DNA of 38,483 nt from Candidatus Poseidoniales archaeon (GCA_003602575.1 QQRY01000002.1:1-38483), one strand, 5' to 3'. Positions 8,236 to 16,391 are shown, numbered from the stretch's first letter. Translations and numbers: made by a program. The notes: generated by a model from the letters alone, not told the origin.

Positions 8236-8655
8236 TTATGCCTCCAACTTAATGTGTTTTTCAAGTCCTTCTGATAACCAATTAGGTATTTTTACCGATT
8301 CCATAGAATCCATATTTACGCACACTGTGACTTGGGATGAAGACCAAAGTAACTCATCATCTTGATTATGAAAACGGTAAGCCCATGTACAAGATTTCGT
8401 GCCAATTTTTTCAATCCAAATTGTTGCATGAACTGTATCTCCATATTTCAAAGGAGAAATAAAATCTGTCTCGATATGAACTACTGGGAAACCAATTCTC
8501 TTATTATTGATCATTTCAGGGTAAGAAATGCCACACATTTCTTCCCAACATTCCTCAAAAAAACGATGTGCTAAATCATAAATGCGTGGGAAATAAGCAA
8601 TATTGGCACTGTCCAACATTGGATAATCAACACGACGTTGAAGATTTACCGCCAT
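8236..8655 (-). CDS. Acyl-CoA thioesterase, hotdog fold (YbgC/4HBT family)
   Basis: A 139-aa single hotdog-domain protein. The N-terminal DYPMLDSANIAYFPRIYD aligns with the family's RyaeTDamGvvyhanY motif, with Asp15 in the catalytic Asp position. Then come FFEECWEEM (the central helix), FPVVHIETDFISPLKYGD and ISPLKYGDTVHATIWIEKIG, which match the family beta strands. It probably hydrolyses a short-chain or aromatic acyl-CoA thioester in the cytoplasm. The start at 8655 fits family length; a TATA-like AATATATT lies about 45 bases upstream (near 8700). Confidence 0.85.
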   Translation of the reverse strand: MAVNLQRRVDYPMLDSANIAYFPRIYDLAHRFFEECWEEMCGISYPEMINNKRIGFPVVHIETDFISPLKYGDTVHATIWIEKIGTKSCTWAYRFHNQDDELLWSSSQVTVCVNMDSMESVKIPNWLSEGLEKHIKLEA

Positions 8656-8718
8656 GTATATGCGAATTAACGGGCATCAATGAAACCTTGCATTTGAATA
8701 TATTTTGAAACCCGTCGC

Positions 8719-8729
8719 GCTTATATCCA
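8719..8729 (+). promoter_or_regulatory. TATA-like box of the tRNA-Arg gene
   Basis: The sequence gcttatatcca has its centre about 28 bases before the first base of tRNA-Arg, the expected spacing for an archaeal promoter. The same 95-base gap also holds a TATA-like element for the divergent thioesterase. Confidence 0.55.
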
Positions 8730-8751
8730 AAGCATAAGTGGAGTGCTTCAA

Positions 8752-8828
8752 GGCCCCATAGTGTAGCTTGGATATCACACTGGTTTGCGGAACCAGTAAC
8801 CCGTGTTCGAATCGCGGCGGGGCCGCCA
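8752..8828 (+). tRNA. tRNA-Arg (anticodon GCG), CCA encoded
   Basis: A cloverleaf can be drawn by hand. The acceptor is GGCCCCA with CGGGGCC; the D stem is GTG with CAC; the anticodon stem is CTGGT with ACCAG around loop TTGCGGA (anticodon GCG at 8787-8789, reading CGC/CGT); the T arm is CCGTG-TTCGAAT-CGCGG. Discriminator G and CCA are encoded. Position 7-66 is an A-C mismatch, the only non-pair in the acceptor stem. No intron. The convergent 292-aa gene ends four bases downstream. Confidence 0.92.
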
Positions 8829-8832
8829 ATGT

Positions 8833-9711
8833 TCACCAGTGTTCGTACTCTATTTGCTCACAGAGGCTTTTTAATTCTCCTTCACTAATGTGATTAAACT
8901 GTTCGATGAGTGGTAATATTAACTTACATAAATCAAGGGATGTCGTCCAATCCATAGAATCAGGCATAGTGTTTGCTGGGCTCCTAGAAATCCTATTCAT
9001 CATCGTAAAGATACTACCTGAATCAGAGAGAACTGTTTCTGTATCCTTGGTCAATAAGCGCCAGTTCCTTTGTCGCGGCTTCTTGTATTCTAGACTAAAC
9101 CCAACAGCCAATGGATTGCCAAATCCAAGTCTCCATTTGAAGCCATGAGTGCCCCTAAATGATACTGTCAACGTGTCCAGGTCATAATGAGCATTAAACT
9201 TTGAAGAAAAATAACTTTCCATTTTTGAGCCGATTGGACTGTATGGGTCAGGTCCATATAGTTCAATTAGTGCAGTTCTGAGGGTGTCTCCATTTTCATT
9301 ATCAAAGAAATTATTATCATTCAATAGTCCAAAAATCATTGCAGCAATACTATCTGCAAAAGGCACGTTAACATCAGCAATACTCTGAATACAAGCATAA
9401 GTTGACTTCTCTTTGTTCAATTTCCCTTTAGCATGGACTGAAATGGTATCAAATCCCATTCCGTAAATAATTGGATTTCTTAGCCTCTTTAGTAATGTAT
9501 CAATTTTGATACAGTAGGTTGCTAATTGTCCAGATACTACTATACTATCTTCATCAAGCATCACTTTATCTGACTCTAAATCCATTATTTCGTCTAAGAA
9601 CTCAAAAGCCCTTAGATGAGCGGCCGTAATTGCTGATAGTTCCATCATCAAGTCACTTTTCTTCTGGTTTTGTATGCCCTTTGAAAGTGGCATTAGCACC
9701 TTTTTTGTCAT
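8833..9711 (-). CDS. Hypothetical protein, 292 aa
   Basis: I do not recognise this protein. It is soluble, mostly helical at the N-terminus (LMMELSAITAAHLRAFEFLDEI), with a beta-rich middle and a segment TVSFRGTHGFKWRLGFGNPLAVGFSLEY that might be a core strand set. No membrane helix or known motif is visible. ATG at 9711 could be leaderless, given a TATA-like ATTAAATACT near 9735; the ATG at 9693 (GGTG just upstream, second TATA-like element at 9718-9728) is also possible. It lies head-on against tRNA-Arg, four bases away, and downstream of the HAD phosphatase gene. Confidence 0.65.
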   Translation of the reverse strand: MTKKVLMPLSKGIQNQKKSDLMMELSAITAAHLRAFEFLDEIMDLESDKVMLDEDSIVVSGQLATYCIKIDTLLKRLRNPIIYGMGFDTISVHAKGKLNKEKSTYACIQSIADVNVPFADSIAAMIFGLLNDNNFFDNENGDTLRTALIELYGPDPYSPIGSKMESYFSSKFNAHYDLDTLTVSFRGTHGFKWRLGFGNPLAVGFSLEYKKPRQRNWRLLTKDTETVLSDSGSIFTMMNRISRSPANTMPDSMDWTTSLDLCKLILPLIEQFNHISEGELKSLCEQIEYEHW

Positions 9712-9742
9712 ACAAGTGATTATATTCGAGAGTATTTAATGT

Positions 9743-10408
9743 TCAAACTTTCCATGTTTTACATTCCCAGCCATTCGCATCAGCCATACTCTTCATCGTC
9801 TTACCTGGATTAACAGCAATTGGATTTCCTGTGATTTTCATAAACCAAGTATCAGCCATGGTGTTCCCATAACCATAACATTGGGATAATTCATGATTAT
9901 TGTCTTTAGCATCTTTTTCAACAACAGGAACTTTTCCCTTTCTTCTAGGCACACTCCAACCTTTTTCTGAACCCGATAATTTTCCCGCTCGAAGTTCAGG
10001 GCCACAGCCATAAATCGTATCCATGCCCAATAGATTGCCCATAGCCTCAGCCATAGGCGCTATTGTCGCTGTGACTAGCACGACTCTGTGTCCTTGATTT
10101 TTATGCCATGAAATACAATCTAATGCTTCCTCTGGAACTTTATTGATTAAATTCTGTTCAGCGATTTGATTGGAATAATGCTCCAAAACATTCCATGACG
10201 CTAAACAAAAATGCCCTCTATTTCTTGCAGCATCATACACAGAACGGCCACGGAGTAAATTGCCAATAAATCCAAGAGTCCACATCGTAGCACCGAGAGG
10301 TATCCGCCAAGGTCTCTTGAGACCTAAATGTGCGGTCAATGTCTTCTCACTCGATGCATCTAGTAATGTACCATCGAGATCAAAATATGCCGCTATCTGG
10401 CCTGTCAT
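9743..10408 (-). CDS. HAD-superfamily phosphatase, subfamily IB (SerB-like)
   Basis: A 221-aa HAD hydrolase. Motif I is FDLDGTLL with the nucleophile Asp10 and Asp12. Motif II is VTAT near residue 113, after HRVVL. Motif III is a Lys near 150-165 (GKVPVVEKDAKD). Motif IV is GYGNTMADTWFM, where the first acidic residue of the usual GDSxxD is replaced by Gly-Asn but the final Asp is kept. The subfamily IB helical cap lies between motifs I and II. Members dephosphorylate phosphoserine or other small phosphates; here the substrate is not clear. Confidence 0.83.
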   Translation of the reverse strand: MTGQIAAYFDLDGTLLDASSEKTLTAHLGLKRPWRIPLGATMWTLGFIGNLLRGRSVYDAARNRGHFCLASWNVLEHYSNQIAEQNLINKVPEEALDCISWHKNQGHRVVLVTATIAPMAEAMGNLLGMDTIYGCGPELRAGKLSGSEKGWSVPRRKGKVPVVEKDAKDNNHELSQCYGYGNTMADTWFMKITGNPIAVNPGKTMKSMADANGWECKTWKV

Positions 10409-10460
10409 AGAGATGGCTAATTATCGATAATACATGAGTGAAACCCTTGAAATGAAACTT

Positions 10461-10751
10461 TCAATGGGTTTTCTTTGGTTTCAAAGAATTGCCAATTTCT
10501 CCATATACTCTTCTTCCGGCTTTATGATCTTGCCACCAAGTCAAACTTTTTGATAAATTTCTAGATATGAAAAATCCAATTTTCCTTGGTGTTAATCCGT
10601 GATTTCTCATCGATTTATCATGAGCAAGATTCGCTACTATTGATTGAGCTGAACAACCAGGATTTGCTCCCACGAATTTTTCTACTTCATTCTTTAATCT
10701 TTCAAATCTAGCCCGCTTTTGCGAACCCTTGCCTAATCTTCTTGGAGCCAT
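10461..10751 (-). CDS. Small basic protein, possible winged-helix DNA-binding domain
   Basis: A protein of about 96 aa, rich in Lys and Arg. The middle (RARFERLKNEVEKFVGANPG, then SAQSIVANL, then GLTPRKIGFFISRN, then GRRVYGE) reads like a winged-helix domain with a final wing strand. I chose the ATG at 10751 because GGTGA lies about ten bases upstream; an open frame extends to 10817 but adds an unlikely hydrophobic leader. It starts 69 bases after the neighbouring 123-aa gene ends. A DNA- or RNA-binding role is inferred from charge and fold only. Confidence 0.55.
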   Translation of the reverse strand: MAPRRLGKGSQKRARFERLKNEVEKFVGANPGCSAQSIVANLAHDKSMRNHGLTPRKIGFFISRNLSKSLTWWQDHKAGRRVYGEIGNSLKPKKTH

Positions 10752-10820
10752 ATTTGAAAAATCACCATTAACCCATATCAAAGAAATGGTGGCAATCCCA
10801 AATGATTTGATAATCAATTG

Positions 10821-11174
10821 TTAATCGAAACGGACTGGTTGAGTAGTTTTCCAGTTTGCAGTTGCTAACTTTTTAGCCTTACCATCTGCAATTATTGGAT
10901 GTATTTTCTTTAACTTCCCGTGCATGCCATGAACTTGAAACTTAACTCTTAATTCAGCAGCCCTGTCTCTTTGGATTGTTTCCATCTGCTCATCATCAAG
11001 TTCAATACTTGCCATTTGAGAACCATTATTAATGTCTGAAATAATGAAATTTTGCCCGCTTACAGAAAGACCGGGCCTAAACTCCCAATCATCAGGATTA
11101 TTCATCCATACTGAAATATCAAAAGAGACTGTATCTCTAATATTGACTCTACTGATTTCAACACTATCTACCAT
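10821..11174 (-). CDS. Hypothetical protein, about 117 aa
   Basis: I do not recognise this protein. It looks beta-rich and soluble: VEISRVNIRDTVSFDISVW, then WEFRPGLSVSGQNFIISDI, then LRVKFQVHGMHGKLKKIHPI. The ATG at 11174 is chosen because GGAGGT lies nine bases upstream; other in-frame starts at 11183 and 11192 sit on or inside the ribosome binding site. The C-terminus ends QPVRFD. Followed by a small basic protein gene in the same direction. Confidence 0.6.
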   Translation of the reverse strand: MVDSVEISRVNIRDTVSFDISVWMNNPDDWEFRPGLSVSGQNFIISDINNGSQMASIELDDEQMETIQRDRAAELRVKFQVHGMHGKLKKIHPIIADGKAKKLATANWKTTQPVRFD

Positions 11175-11229
11175 GGCTTTCATACCTCCCAAAAGGTCCG
11201 GCTAAATTACTTCTTGCATCAGCGCTTAG

Positions 11230-12408
11230 TCATCCAAAAGTTATCTCGGTCAACACTGGACTCATAACAATAACAATCACTTCTAAATCCCAATCATTGC
11301 CCGGATCTGGATCAATCATGCCATCAATAAGCGGGTCGGGGTCGGCTTGTTGGGCAAATACGGTCCAAGTCCAAACTCCCTGTGCGGTCCTTGAGCCTGC
11401 TTGTCCGACCAATAAGTTCATCAAATCCTCTTCGGAATCTGCTGTGAAAATACCATCTTTACCCTCAGGATTTATTCCATCACGGTCCATCGTAGCCTTA
11501 GCGGTTTCATTAGCGGTTATGTTACCACCTTCTGTTTGTACCGTCTTCTCATACTTGTCATTCTCGATTAGAAGAGTTAGAGTGAAATTATCCTGTGGCC
11601 CCAATTCCTGATCTAATTCTAAGGTCGCTGTAAATTCCATAATTCTGCCATTTTCTCCGGGAGAAATACTGTCCTCCCATTGATTGCCTTGTTCCAGATA
11701 ATCATCCCAAGTAAAAATAAGCTCTTCTGTAATCCATTTTACTTCGAAGGTCCTAGTAGTGACCTCAATAGTAAAAGATTCGCTAACGCTTGCTTCTGTA
11801 CCGTCTGAAATGACTAAACTACCGACTATTCTACCAGAAGTATTTGTTGGAAGTAAAACTGTTGGAGTTGTTGCATCGATATCATTTCTTTGATCTCCAT
11901 CTGAATTGGAATCAGTAGTCCAATCTAAATCCCAAGCAAAGGTCAAATCTTTACCTTCAGGATCAAAACTTTTTGATGCATCCAAGAAAGCAGAATCTCC
12001 AGATTTAACCTGTTCTGGTATTGTCAAGTTAAGAACAGGAGCGCCGTTGACTACGATAGTTGTGGATATGTCATCTTCTCCACCTTGGCTATTTATGACT
12101 GTTAGAGTAACTGTATAAACTCCAAAGGTATCATATGTATGAGATGTGAACCCAACGACTGTATCTGCCTTTTGGCCATTACCAAAATCCCACTCAAAAC
12201 CGGTTACAACTCCTTCAACTGCTTCAGAGTCTCTAGCATCAAATGTTACTGTCTCGCCTTCTTGAATTGAGAGAGGATAAGCATCTAACGAGGCCCTAGG
12301 GTTAACTGTAGAGTCCAGCCCGATACATCCCGAAACAAATATCGATAGTAATATCAAAGTTGAGAGCGAGAAAGATTTGGCTCTATGAACAGTCCGCATC
12401 CCTCTCAT
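11230..12408 (-). CDS. PKD-domain lipoprotein, surface-exposed
   Basis: A protein of about 392 aa with a positively charged N-terminus, a hydrophobic h-region and a lipobox FVSGC, so it is probably lipid-anchored outside the membrane. Two PKD-like domains follow: first RASLDAYPLSIQEGETVTFDA with WDFGNG and VYTVTLTV, then LNLTIPEQVKSGDSAFLDA with WDLDW and SLVISDG. The C-terminal ~170 residues are a beta-rich module with no family I recognise. The start is uncertain: a TATA-like AAATATACATA at 12441-12451 would place transcription near 12420, leaving the ATGs at 12408 and 12399; a GTG at 12429 is also in frame. Confidence 0.78.
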   Translation of the reverse strand: MRGMRTVHRAKSFSLSTLILLSIFVSGCIGLDSTVNPRASLDAYPLSIQEGETVTFDARDSEAVEGVVTGFEWDFGNGQKADTVVGFTSHTYDTFGVYTVTLTVINSQGGEDDISTTIVVNGAPVLNLTIPEQVKSGDSAFLDASKSFDPEGKDLTFAWDLDWTTDSNSDGDQRNDIDATTPTVLLPTNTSGRIVGSLVISDGTEASVSESFTIEVTTRTFEVKWITEELIFTWDDYLEQGNQWEDSISPGENGRIMEFTATLELDQELGPQDNFTLTLLIENDKYEKTVQTEGGNITANETAKATMDRDGINPEGKDGIFTADSEEDLMNLLVGQAGSRTAQGVWTWTVFAQQADPDPLIDGMIDPDPGNDWDLEVIVIVMSPVLTEITFG

Positions 12409-12440
12409 AATTGTCAAGGAATACTTCACCCTTGTAATAG

Positions 12441-12451
12441 TATGTATATTT
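12441..12451 (-). promoter_or_regulatory. TATA-like box upstream of the PKD lipoprotein gene
   Basis: The minus-strand sequence AAATATACATA lies about 40 bases before the ATG at 12408, consistent with a short-leader transcript. It lies in the 51-base gap to the end of the upstream acidic-protein gene. Confidence 0.4.
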
Positions 12452-12480
12452 GGACTGCAAAAAGTTTCGTTATTTTATGT

Positions 12481-12858
12481 CTAATTTTTATCCGAATCAA
12501 ATAATACTTCATCGGGAATATCGCCAATTACTTCTGCATCTTCCAGATACTCATCTAGATCATCGTATGATTCGTGAACTACCACATTCTTATCCGAATT
12601 ATCTTCATTATCTGTATTTTCAAACACATCAAAATCAACATCGCCAGCATCGTATTCAGATATAACAACACTTTCCACGGCATCTGACTCTTCCTCATCT
12701 AGTAGTAGTGTGTCCATGGCAGAAGTAGAAATTCTCTCATTATTGCCTTGATACTTGTTAGCGTATTCCTCCTGTTCAAAACCAACTTGTTCATTTTCAC
12801 TTTCAATTGTGGGTTCCGGTTTAACGAAAAGTCTCCAGATTCTAAGGAACAGTCCCAT
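12481..12858 (-). CDS. Very acidic hypothetical protein
   Basis: A protein of about 125 aa with a short hydrophobic/basic N-terminus (MGLFLRIWRLFVKPEP) and a long Asp/Glu-rich, probably disordered tail. The ATG at 12858 has AGGGGA five bases upstream on the minus strand. No family is recognised. The amphipathic N-terminus could attach to the membrane, but that is a guess. It is divergent from the exonuclease gene with an 82-base gap. Confidence 0.55.
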   Translation of the reverse strand: MGLFLRIWRLFVKPEPTIESENEQVGFEQEEYANKYQGNNERISTSAMDTLLLDEEESDAVESVVISEYDAGDVDFDVFENTDNEDNSDKNVVVHESYDDLDEYLEDAEVIGDIPDEVLFDSDKN

Positions 12859-12940
12859 AGAGTCCCCTGAGGTGAATTTGATTTTAACGTTGGCACGATA
12901 CAATAGTGATGTTCAAGGAGTAGGAACTTTTGCTCGTTGT

Positions 12941-13756
12941 ATGGCTCAGAACTTTCTCGACGGAGAACGTGTATTAGCCTTGGATTTAGAGACTACTGGG
13001 GTTTCGACAAATGATGACAGGATAGTTCAAATCGCTCTAATTGGGTCCTCTGAAGATGGTGGTCAAATCTCATATGAGAATCTAGTTAATCCTAGACGTT
13101 CAATACCGATGCAGGCTAGTAATGTCCACGGGATTTACGACAGCGATGTAAGAAGTTTAGGGGATTTTTCTATACTCGCAGATGAAATCTATGAGCAGAT
13201 AGAAGGAGCTGTTATCATAGGACACAACGTAAGACAATTCGATTTACCATTACTTAACAATGAATTTCGCAGATTAGGGAGGCTGCCGCCGAGTCCAAAA
13301 GTAGTCCTAGATACATTGGAAATTGTGAGGCGCGTAAAATTGCCAAGACCACATAACTTAGGGGCTTTATGTAGGAAACATGGAATCTCTTTAGAAAATG
13401 CACACACCGCCGCTGCTGATGCTGCTGCTTCATTGCTACTGTTTTGGAGACTCACAGTAGACCATTCGCCCTACTTTAGAAAATCACTGGAAGAACTAGA
13501 AAGATGGTTGGTTCACGGAGATTCTAGAAGCGATGAGTCAAACCTTGGAAGAGGACTTGAAGATTTAGACATGTTGGATACTTTGGGGAAAATTAGAATC
13601 GATGACGGTCATTATGTTCTAGCTTTTGGCAGGCATAAGGGCAGGCACGTTTCTGAAATCCAGAATATAGATCCAAAATATATCTCTTGGCTACTTTCTC
13701 CAAAAGGAATTGAGGATGAAGATGCACGTGAGGCTTTGAGAGATTCGCTGAATTAA
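12941..13756 (+). CDS. DEDDh 3'-5' exonuclease with C-terminal DUF3820-like domain
   Basis: A protein of about 271 aa. Residues 10-180 form a DnaQ-type exonuclease: ExoI motif LALDLETTG with Asp15 and Glu17, ExoII motif IGHNVRQFDLPLL, and an ExoIII-region HTAAADAAASL with the His and Asp of the DEDDh set. The C-terminal ~45 residues (YVLAFGRHKGRHVSEIQNIDPKYISWLL) match the DUF3820/ExoX-like C-terminal module. The likely role is DNA repair or proofreading of short 3' ends. Start: ATG at 12941; the frame is open further upstream, but that part runs antisense to the divergent acidic-protein gene and lacks the fold. Its stop abuts the stop of the nuclease gene at 13757 without a gap. Confidence 0.88.
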   Translation: MAQNFLDGERVLALDLETTGVSTNDDRIVQIALIGSSEDGGQISYENLVNPRRSIPMQASNVHGIYDSDVRSLGDFSILADEIYEQIEGAVIIGHNVRQFDLPLLNNEFRRLGRLPPSPKVVLDTLEIVRRVKLPRPHNLGALCRKHGISLENAHTAAADAAASLLLFWRLTVDHSPYFRKSLEELERWLVHGDSRSDESNLGRGLEDLDMLDTLGKIRIDDGHYVLAFGRHKGRHVSEIQNIDPKYISWLLSPKGIEDEDAREALRDSLN

Positions 13757-14938
13757 TCATTTCTCACGGTTATATTCTACACCATCTAGGATGGGTTTCC
13801 ACGGCAGCACATCACACCAATGTCCAATACGCCATGTACTTTGAGCAGTCATTATCGACCCTAGAAATAGCGGACCTTGATGTTGAGTTGCTAGAACTTC
13901 TTGCAATGCATCTTTACCGCGACCATCGAATTTAGCTGATTTTCTAATTCCAGTTGGTATTGCACGAACTCCTCCTTCAAAGGGCTCACAAAGTTCAATC
14001 ACTGCAGAACCGCTATTTGGCTCAAATTCATGTAATAATACAACTGCATCAGAAAAATCATCTTTGTGAAGGGTTCCATTTTCATACCTCCAATTCCACC
14101 AGTGAGGACACCATGCCTTCCAATCGCAAAACCCTCCACAAGAATCTTGTCCTGGAGTTGGATCCATTGGAATTTTAGTTGGGCGTGTTTCTTGCCAAGC
14201 AGCATATGCTTGCTGTAGTACATTCTCTCCAATTGCTGGCCATTTGGAAGAATTTTGAGTATACCATCCTTCAGTCCTGACCTTTGGCGCATTGGGATTA
14301 TTATCAAGTAAGATATCTCTATACAACCTCAATTGACGATTAACTTCAGTTTTCAATTTCTTGTCTGGGGTTCTACCTGTTTTAAGATCTGCAACAAGCC
14401 ATCCAGTCATCTCTCCCGCTTCATTTACATCCGCGAGCAATAGGTCAAGCCTTCCCATCAATCGGCCATCTTTAGTTTTCAATTCCCCTTCAACGGCAAT
14501 TGCATGCTTCTGTATTTTACGCCATAAAGCGCCAGTAATTCTCTTATGGTCAAGGCCTTGAATTCCGATGTGGTCAAGTAGCATTATGACGCCTCCTCGT
14601 TGTTGTTTTACCGCTTCCTTCCATTTCTCTTCTTTCCACTTAGGGCGTCTTGGGGTATTCATGAATACTTCTTTTTCTTCTTCCCAGCGAAGTTTTAGTA
14701 CTCTTATGGCTTCTTTTGGAAGCCAATCATCTTGCTGATTTCCTATGCTGGAATAATCATTCAATAACAAATCCTCAATAGAAGCGTGAACCGCAGTTCC
14801 AAGAGAAGCTGCCATACCTGCCTTACGCGGCAACCTCTGACGGCTTAACCAGTACATTCGGGGACAGGTTTCGTAACGATTCCAAGCCGAAGGAGAGAGC
14901 ATGTGCTCTCTATTTGCAGTGGGACTCTCTCCGGCCAT
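13757..14938 (-). CDS. PD-(D/E)XK nuclease, Cas4/RecB family with Fe-S cysteines
   Basis: A 393-aa nuclease. The core has LSPSAWNRYETCPRMYW (Cys25), GTAVHASIEDLL with His51, GEL, GRLDLLLADV (Asp165), VADLKTG (Asp184, Lys186) and the QxxxY helix (RQLRLYRDIL). Three further cysteines, Cys267, Cys271 and Cys277 in CGGFCDWKAWC, complete a Cas4/AddB-type [4Fe-4S] cluster ligand set. It lacks any helicase domain. The C-terminal ~100 residues are extra. A role in DNA end processing is likely; no cas genes or CRISPR array are seen, so a Cas4 role in adaptation is not supported. It is convergent with, and adjacent to, a DEDDh exonuclease. Confidence 0.85.
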   Translation of the reverse strand: MAGESPTANREHMLSPSAWNRYETCPRMYWLSRQRLPRKAGMAASLGTAVHASIEDLLLNDYSSIGNQQDDWLPKEAIRVLKLRWEEEKEVFMNTPRRPKWKEEKWKEAVKQQRGGVIMLLDHIGIQGLDHKRITGALWRKIQKHAIAVEGELKTKDGRLMGRLDLLLADVNEAGEMTGWLVADLKTGRTPDKKLKTEVNRQLRLYRDILLDNNPNAPKVRTEGWYTQNSSKWPAIGENVLQQAYAAWQETRPTKIPMDPTPGQDSCGGFCDWKAWCPHWWNWRYENGTLHKDDFSDAVVLLHEFEPNSGSAVIELCEPFEGGVRAIPTGIRKSAKFDGRGKDALQEVLATQHQGPLFLGSIMTAQSTWRIGHWCDVLPWKPILDGVEYNREK

Positions 14939-15026
14939 GATGTATCGTTTTGTTTAACCATCATCAAACCACCGCAATGAGCAAATAGACGCAAGTCTTG
15001 ATACACGATGAGAAAGTAGAGACTTC

Positions 15027-15830
15027 ATGCAAGGCCCTAGCGTTCGGATTAATGCTGAAGTTTCAACTGATAATGCTCTCGTTGTAGCATGCTTCCCAAG
15101 TGTAGGAATGGTATCAAGTGTTGTGGCTCATTTCCTGATTGACCACCTCCAGTTAGAATTCATTGGAGGGGTTGTTGATCCAAGATTGCCGGCTCTCACA
15201 TTAGTCCAAGAAGGAGTGCCACTCCCCCCTATTCGCGCATATGCTGGTAAACCTAAGTGCACTATTGAGGGCTGCGATCAAGTAATATTATTGATGAGCG
15301 AATTAGTTGTGCCTGAAGCACTTGCACATGATATTGTTTGGGCTATGTTCGAATGGTCTAAAGAACAAAAAATTGTTGCTGGAGTGGTAATTGATGCCTT
15401 CGCAAAAAGCGGCATGAAAGCAAATTTAAACGGTGCTGAGCCGGTAATTGAATACGAAGATACCGAGGGAATTGATATTGTTGGAATCGGTGCAAATGAT
15501 AAGAGTCGAAAGATGCTTGAAGATATGAATATCCCATTGCTGCAACAAGGAGTCATCAAGGGAATTAATGCTTCAATTCTTGGAGAAGCAAGGAGACGTG
15601 GACTTGACCTAATGTCAATAATGGTCGAAGCTGACCCAAGATTCCCAGATGCTAGAGCAGCCGCTACATTAATTGAAAACTTGAATAATTTATTACCAGC
15701 AATCGACCTTCCACATGAACCACTTATTCAAGAGGCTGAATTCCTCGAAGCACAACTACAATCTATGATGGAAGGTGCAAAGATAGAGGCCCCAGAAGGT
15801 GGTTCATCTAATTCAATGCTATACGGTTGA
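15027..15830 (+). CDS. PAC2 family protein with C-terminal HbYX-like motif, paralog 2
   Basis: A 267-aa PAC2 protein. Landmarks are ALVVACFPSVGMVSSVVAHFLIDHL, VDPRLPALTLVQEGVPLPPIRAY, GVVIDAF, and LLQQGVIKGINASILGEARRRGLDLMSIMVEADPRFPDARAA. The last three residues are Leu-Tyr-Gly, a hydrophobic-Tyr-any ending as in the HbYX motifs that dock into pockets of the proteasome alpha ring (known for PbaB-type archaeal chaperones). That makes this copy the better candidate for proteasome assembly. A strong ribosome binding site is not clear before the ATG at 15027. The stop overlaps the convergent membrane protein gene by 12 bases. Confidence 0.85.
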   Translation: MQGPSVRINAEVSTDNALVVACFPSVGMVSSVVAHFLIDHLQLEFIGGVVDPRLPALTLVQEGVPLPPIRAYAGKPKCTIEGCDQVILLMSELVVPEALAHDIVWAMFEWSKEQKIVAGVVIDAFAKSGMKANLNGAEPVIEYEDTEGIDIVGIGANDKSRKMLEDMNIPLLQQGVIKGINASILGEARRRGLDLMSIMVEADPRFPDARAAATLIENLNNLLPAIDLPHEPLIQEAEFLEAQLQSMMEGAKIEAPEGGSSNSMLYG

Positions 15831-16391
15831 TTTTCCTAAAATTTTCCACAGCGCTGATGCAGTAGTAGCTAGGCCTGAAATCAAAAGTATTACACTAATC
15901 GTCACAGGCATTAGTATAACGATGTCATATGGTAAACTAAGTATATCGAGTAACGACTCTCCTCTCGCAAAAGTACCTCCTGCTGATGCAGTAAGCAGCA
16001 TTAGACCACTTGCAGACATGCCAGTGAAGGTTTGAAGCAACATTGGTTTTCTTTCAGTAAGTATGCTACTACCCATTTTCCATCTAGAAATTAATGCAGC
16101 TAATCCTAGCCCAAGACCGGTCATTGAAAGAAACATTTTGTTGACAAGAATTGGCGTGGAAAGGCCCGAGCCTGGAGATGCAGATATACCACTAAAAATG
16201 GCGAATGGTGTTGCAACTATCCCAAACATCAAAGCAAAATGAGCAACATTATCTGTAACTGAAATTAAATTCTGACTCTTGATCAATTCATACCTGCAAA
16301 GAGCGTGTAACAAAAAGCATAAGCCAGACATAGCAAAAGAACCGACTACTAATTCTGTGCTAATCACATGAAATGTAGAAGAGGAAATCAT
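15819..16391 (-). CDS. Multi-pass membrane protein with potential heme-ligand histidines (DUF2231-like)
   Basis: A 190-aa protein with about five hydrophobic helices (near 8-30, 46-68, 84-101, 119-137 and 152-178). His8, His29 and His51 lie at or near helix ends, and the pattern VAHFALMFGIVATPFAIFSGI resembles DUF2231-type membrane proteins, some of which bind heme b. The link is weak and unproven. It is the third gene of an operon: its ATG overlaps the previous stop (ATGA), and AAAGGAGG lies seven bases upstream. Together with the two secreted motif-bearing proteins it could relay electrons across the membrane. Confidence 0.65.
   Translation of the reverse strand: MISSSTFHVISTELVVGSFAMSGLCFLLHALCRYELIKSQNLISVTDNVAHFALMFGIVATPFAIFSGISASPGSGLSTPILVNKMFLSMTGLGLGLAALISRWKMGSSILTERKPMLLQTFTGMSASGLMLLTASAGGTFARGESLLDILSLPYDIVILMPVTISVILLISGLATTASALWKILGKSTV

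Noticed and set aside
8752-8833. Integration site of a mobile element at tRNA-Arg
   Set aside because: No integrase, direct repeat of the tRNA 3' end or change of base composition was seen.
8627-8836. A 69-aa minus-strand frame covering tRNA-Arg
   Set aside because: It runs antisense through the tRNA and carries no recognisable motif.
12755-12940. Upstream extension of the exonuclease frame
   Set aside because: It lies antisense to the acidic-protein gene, lacks the exonuclease fold and would bury the divergent promoter region; ATG at 12941 is preferred.
13757-14938. Cas4 of a CRISPR system
   Set aside because: The Cys ligands fit, but no cas1, cas2 or array is visible; a stand-alone nuclease is the simpler call.
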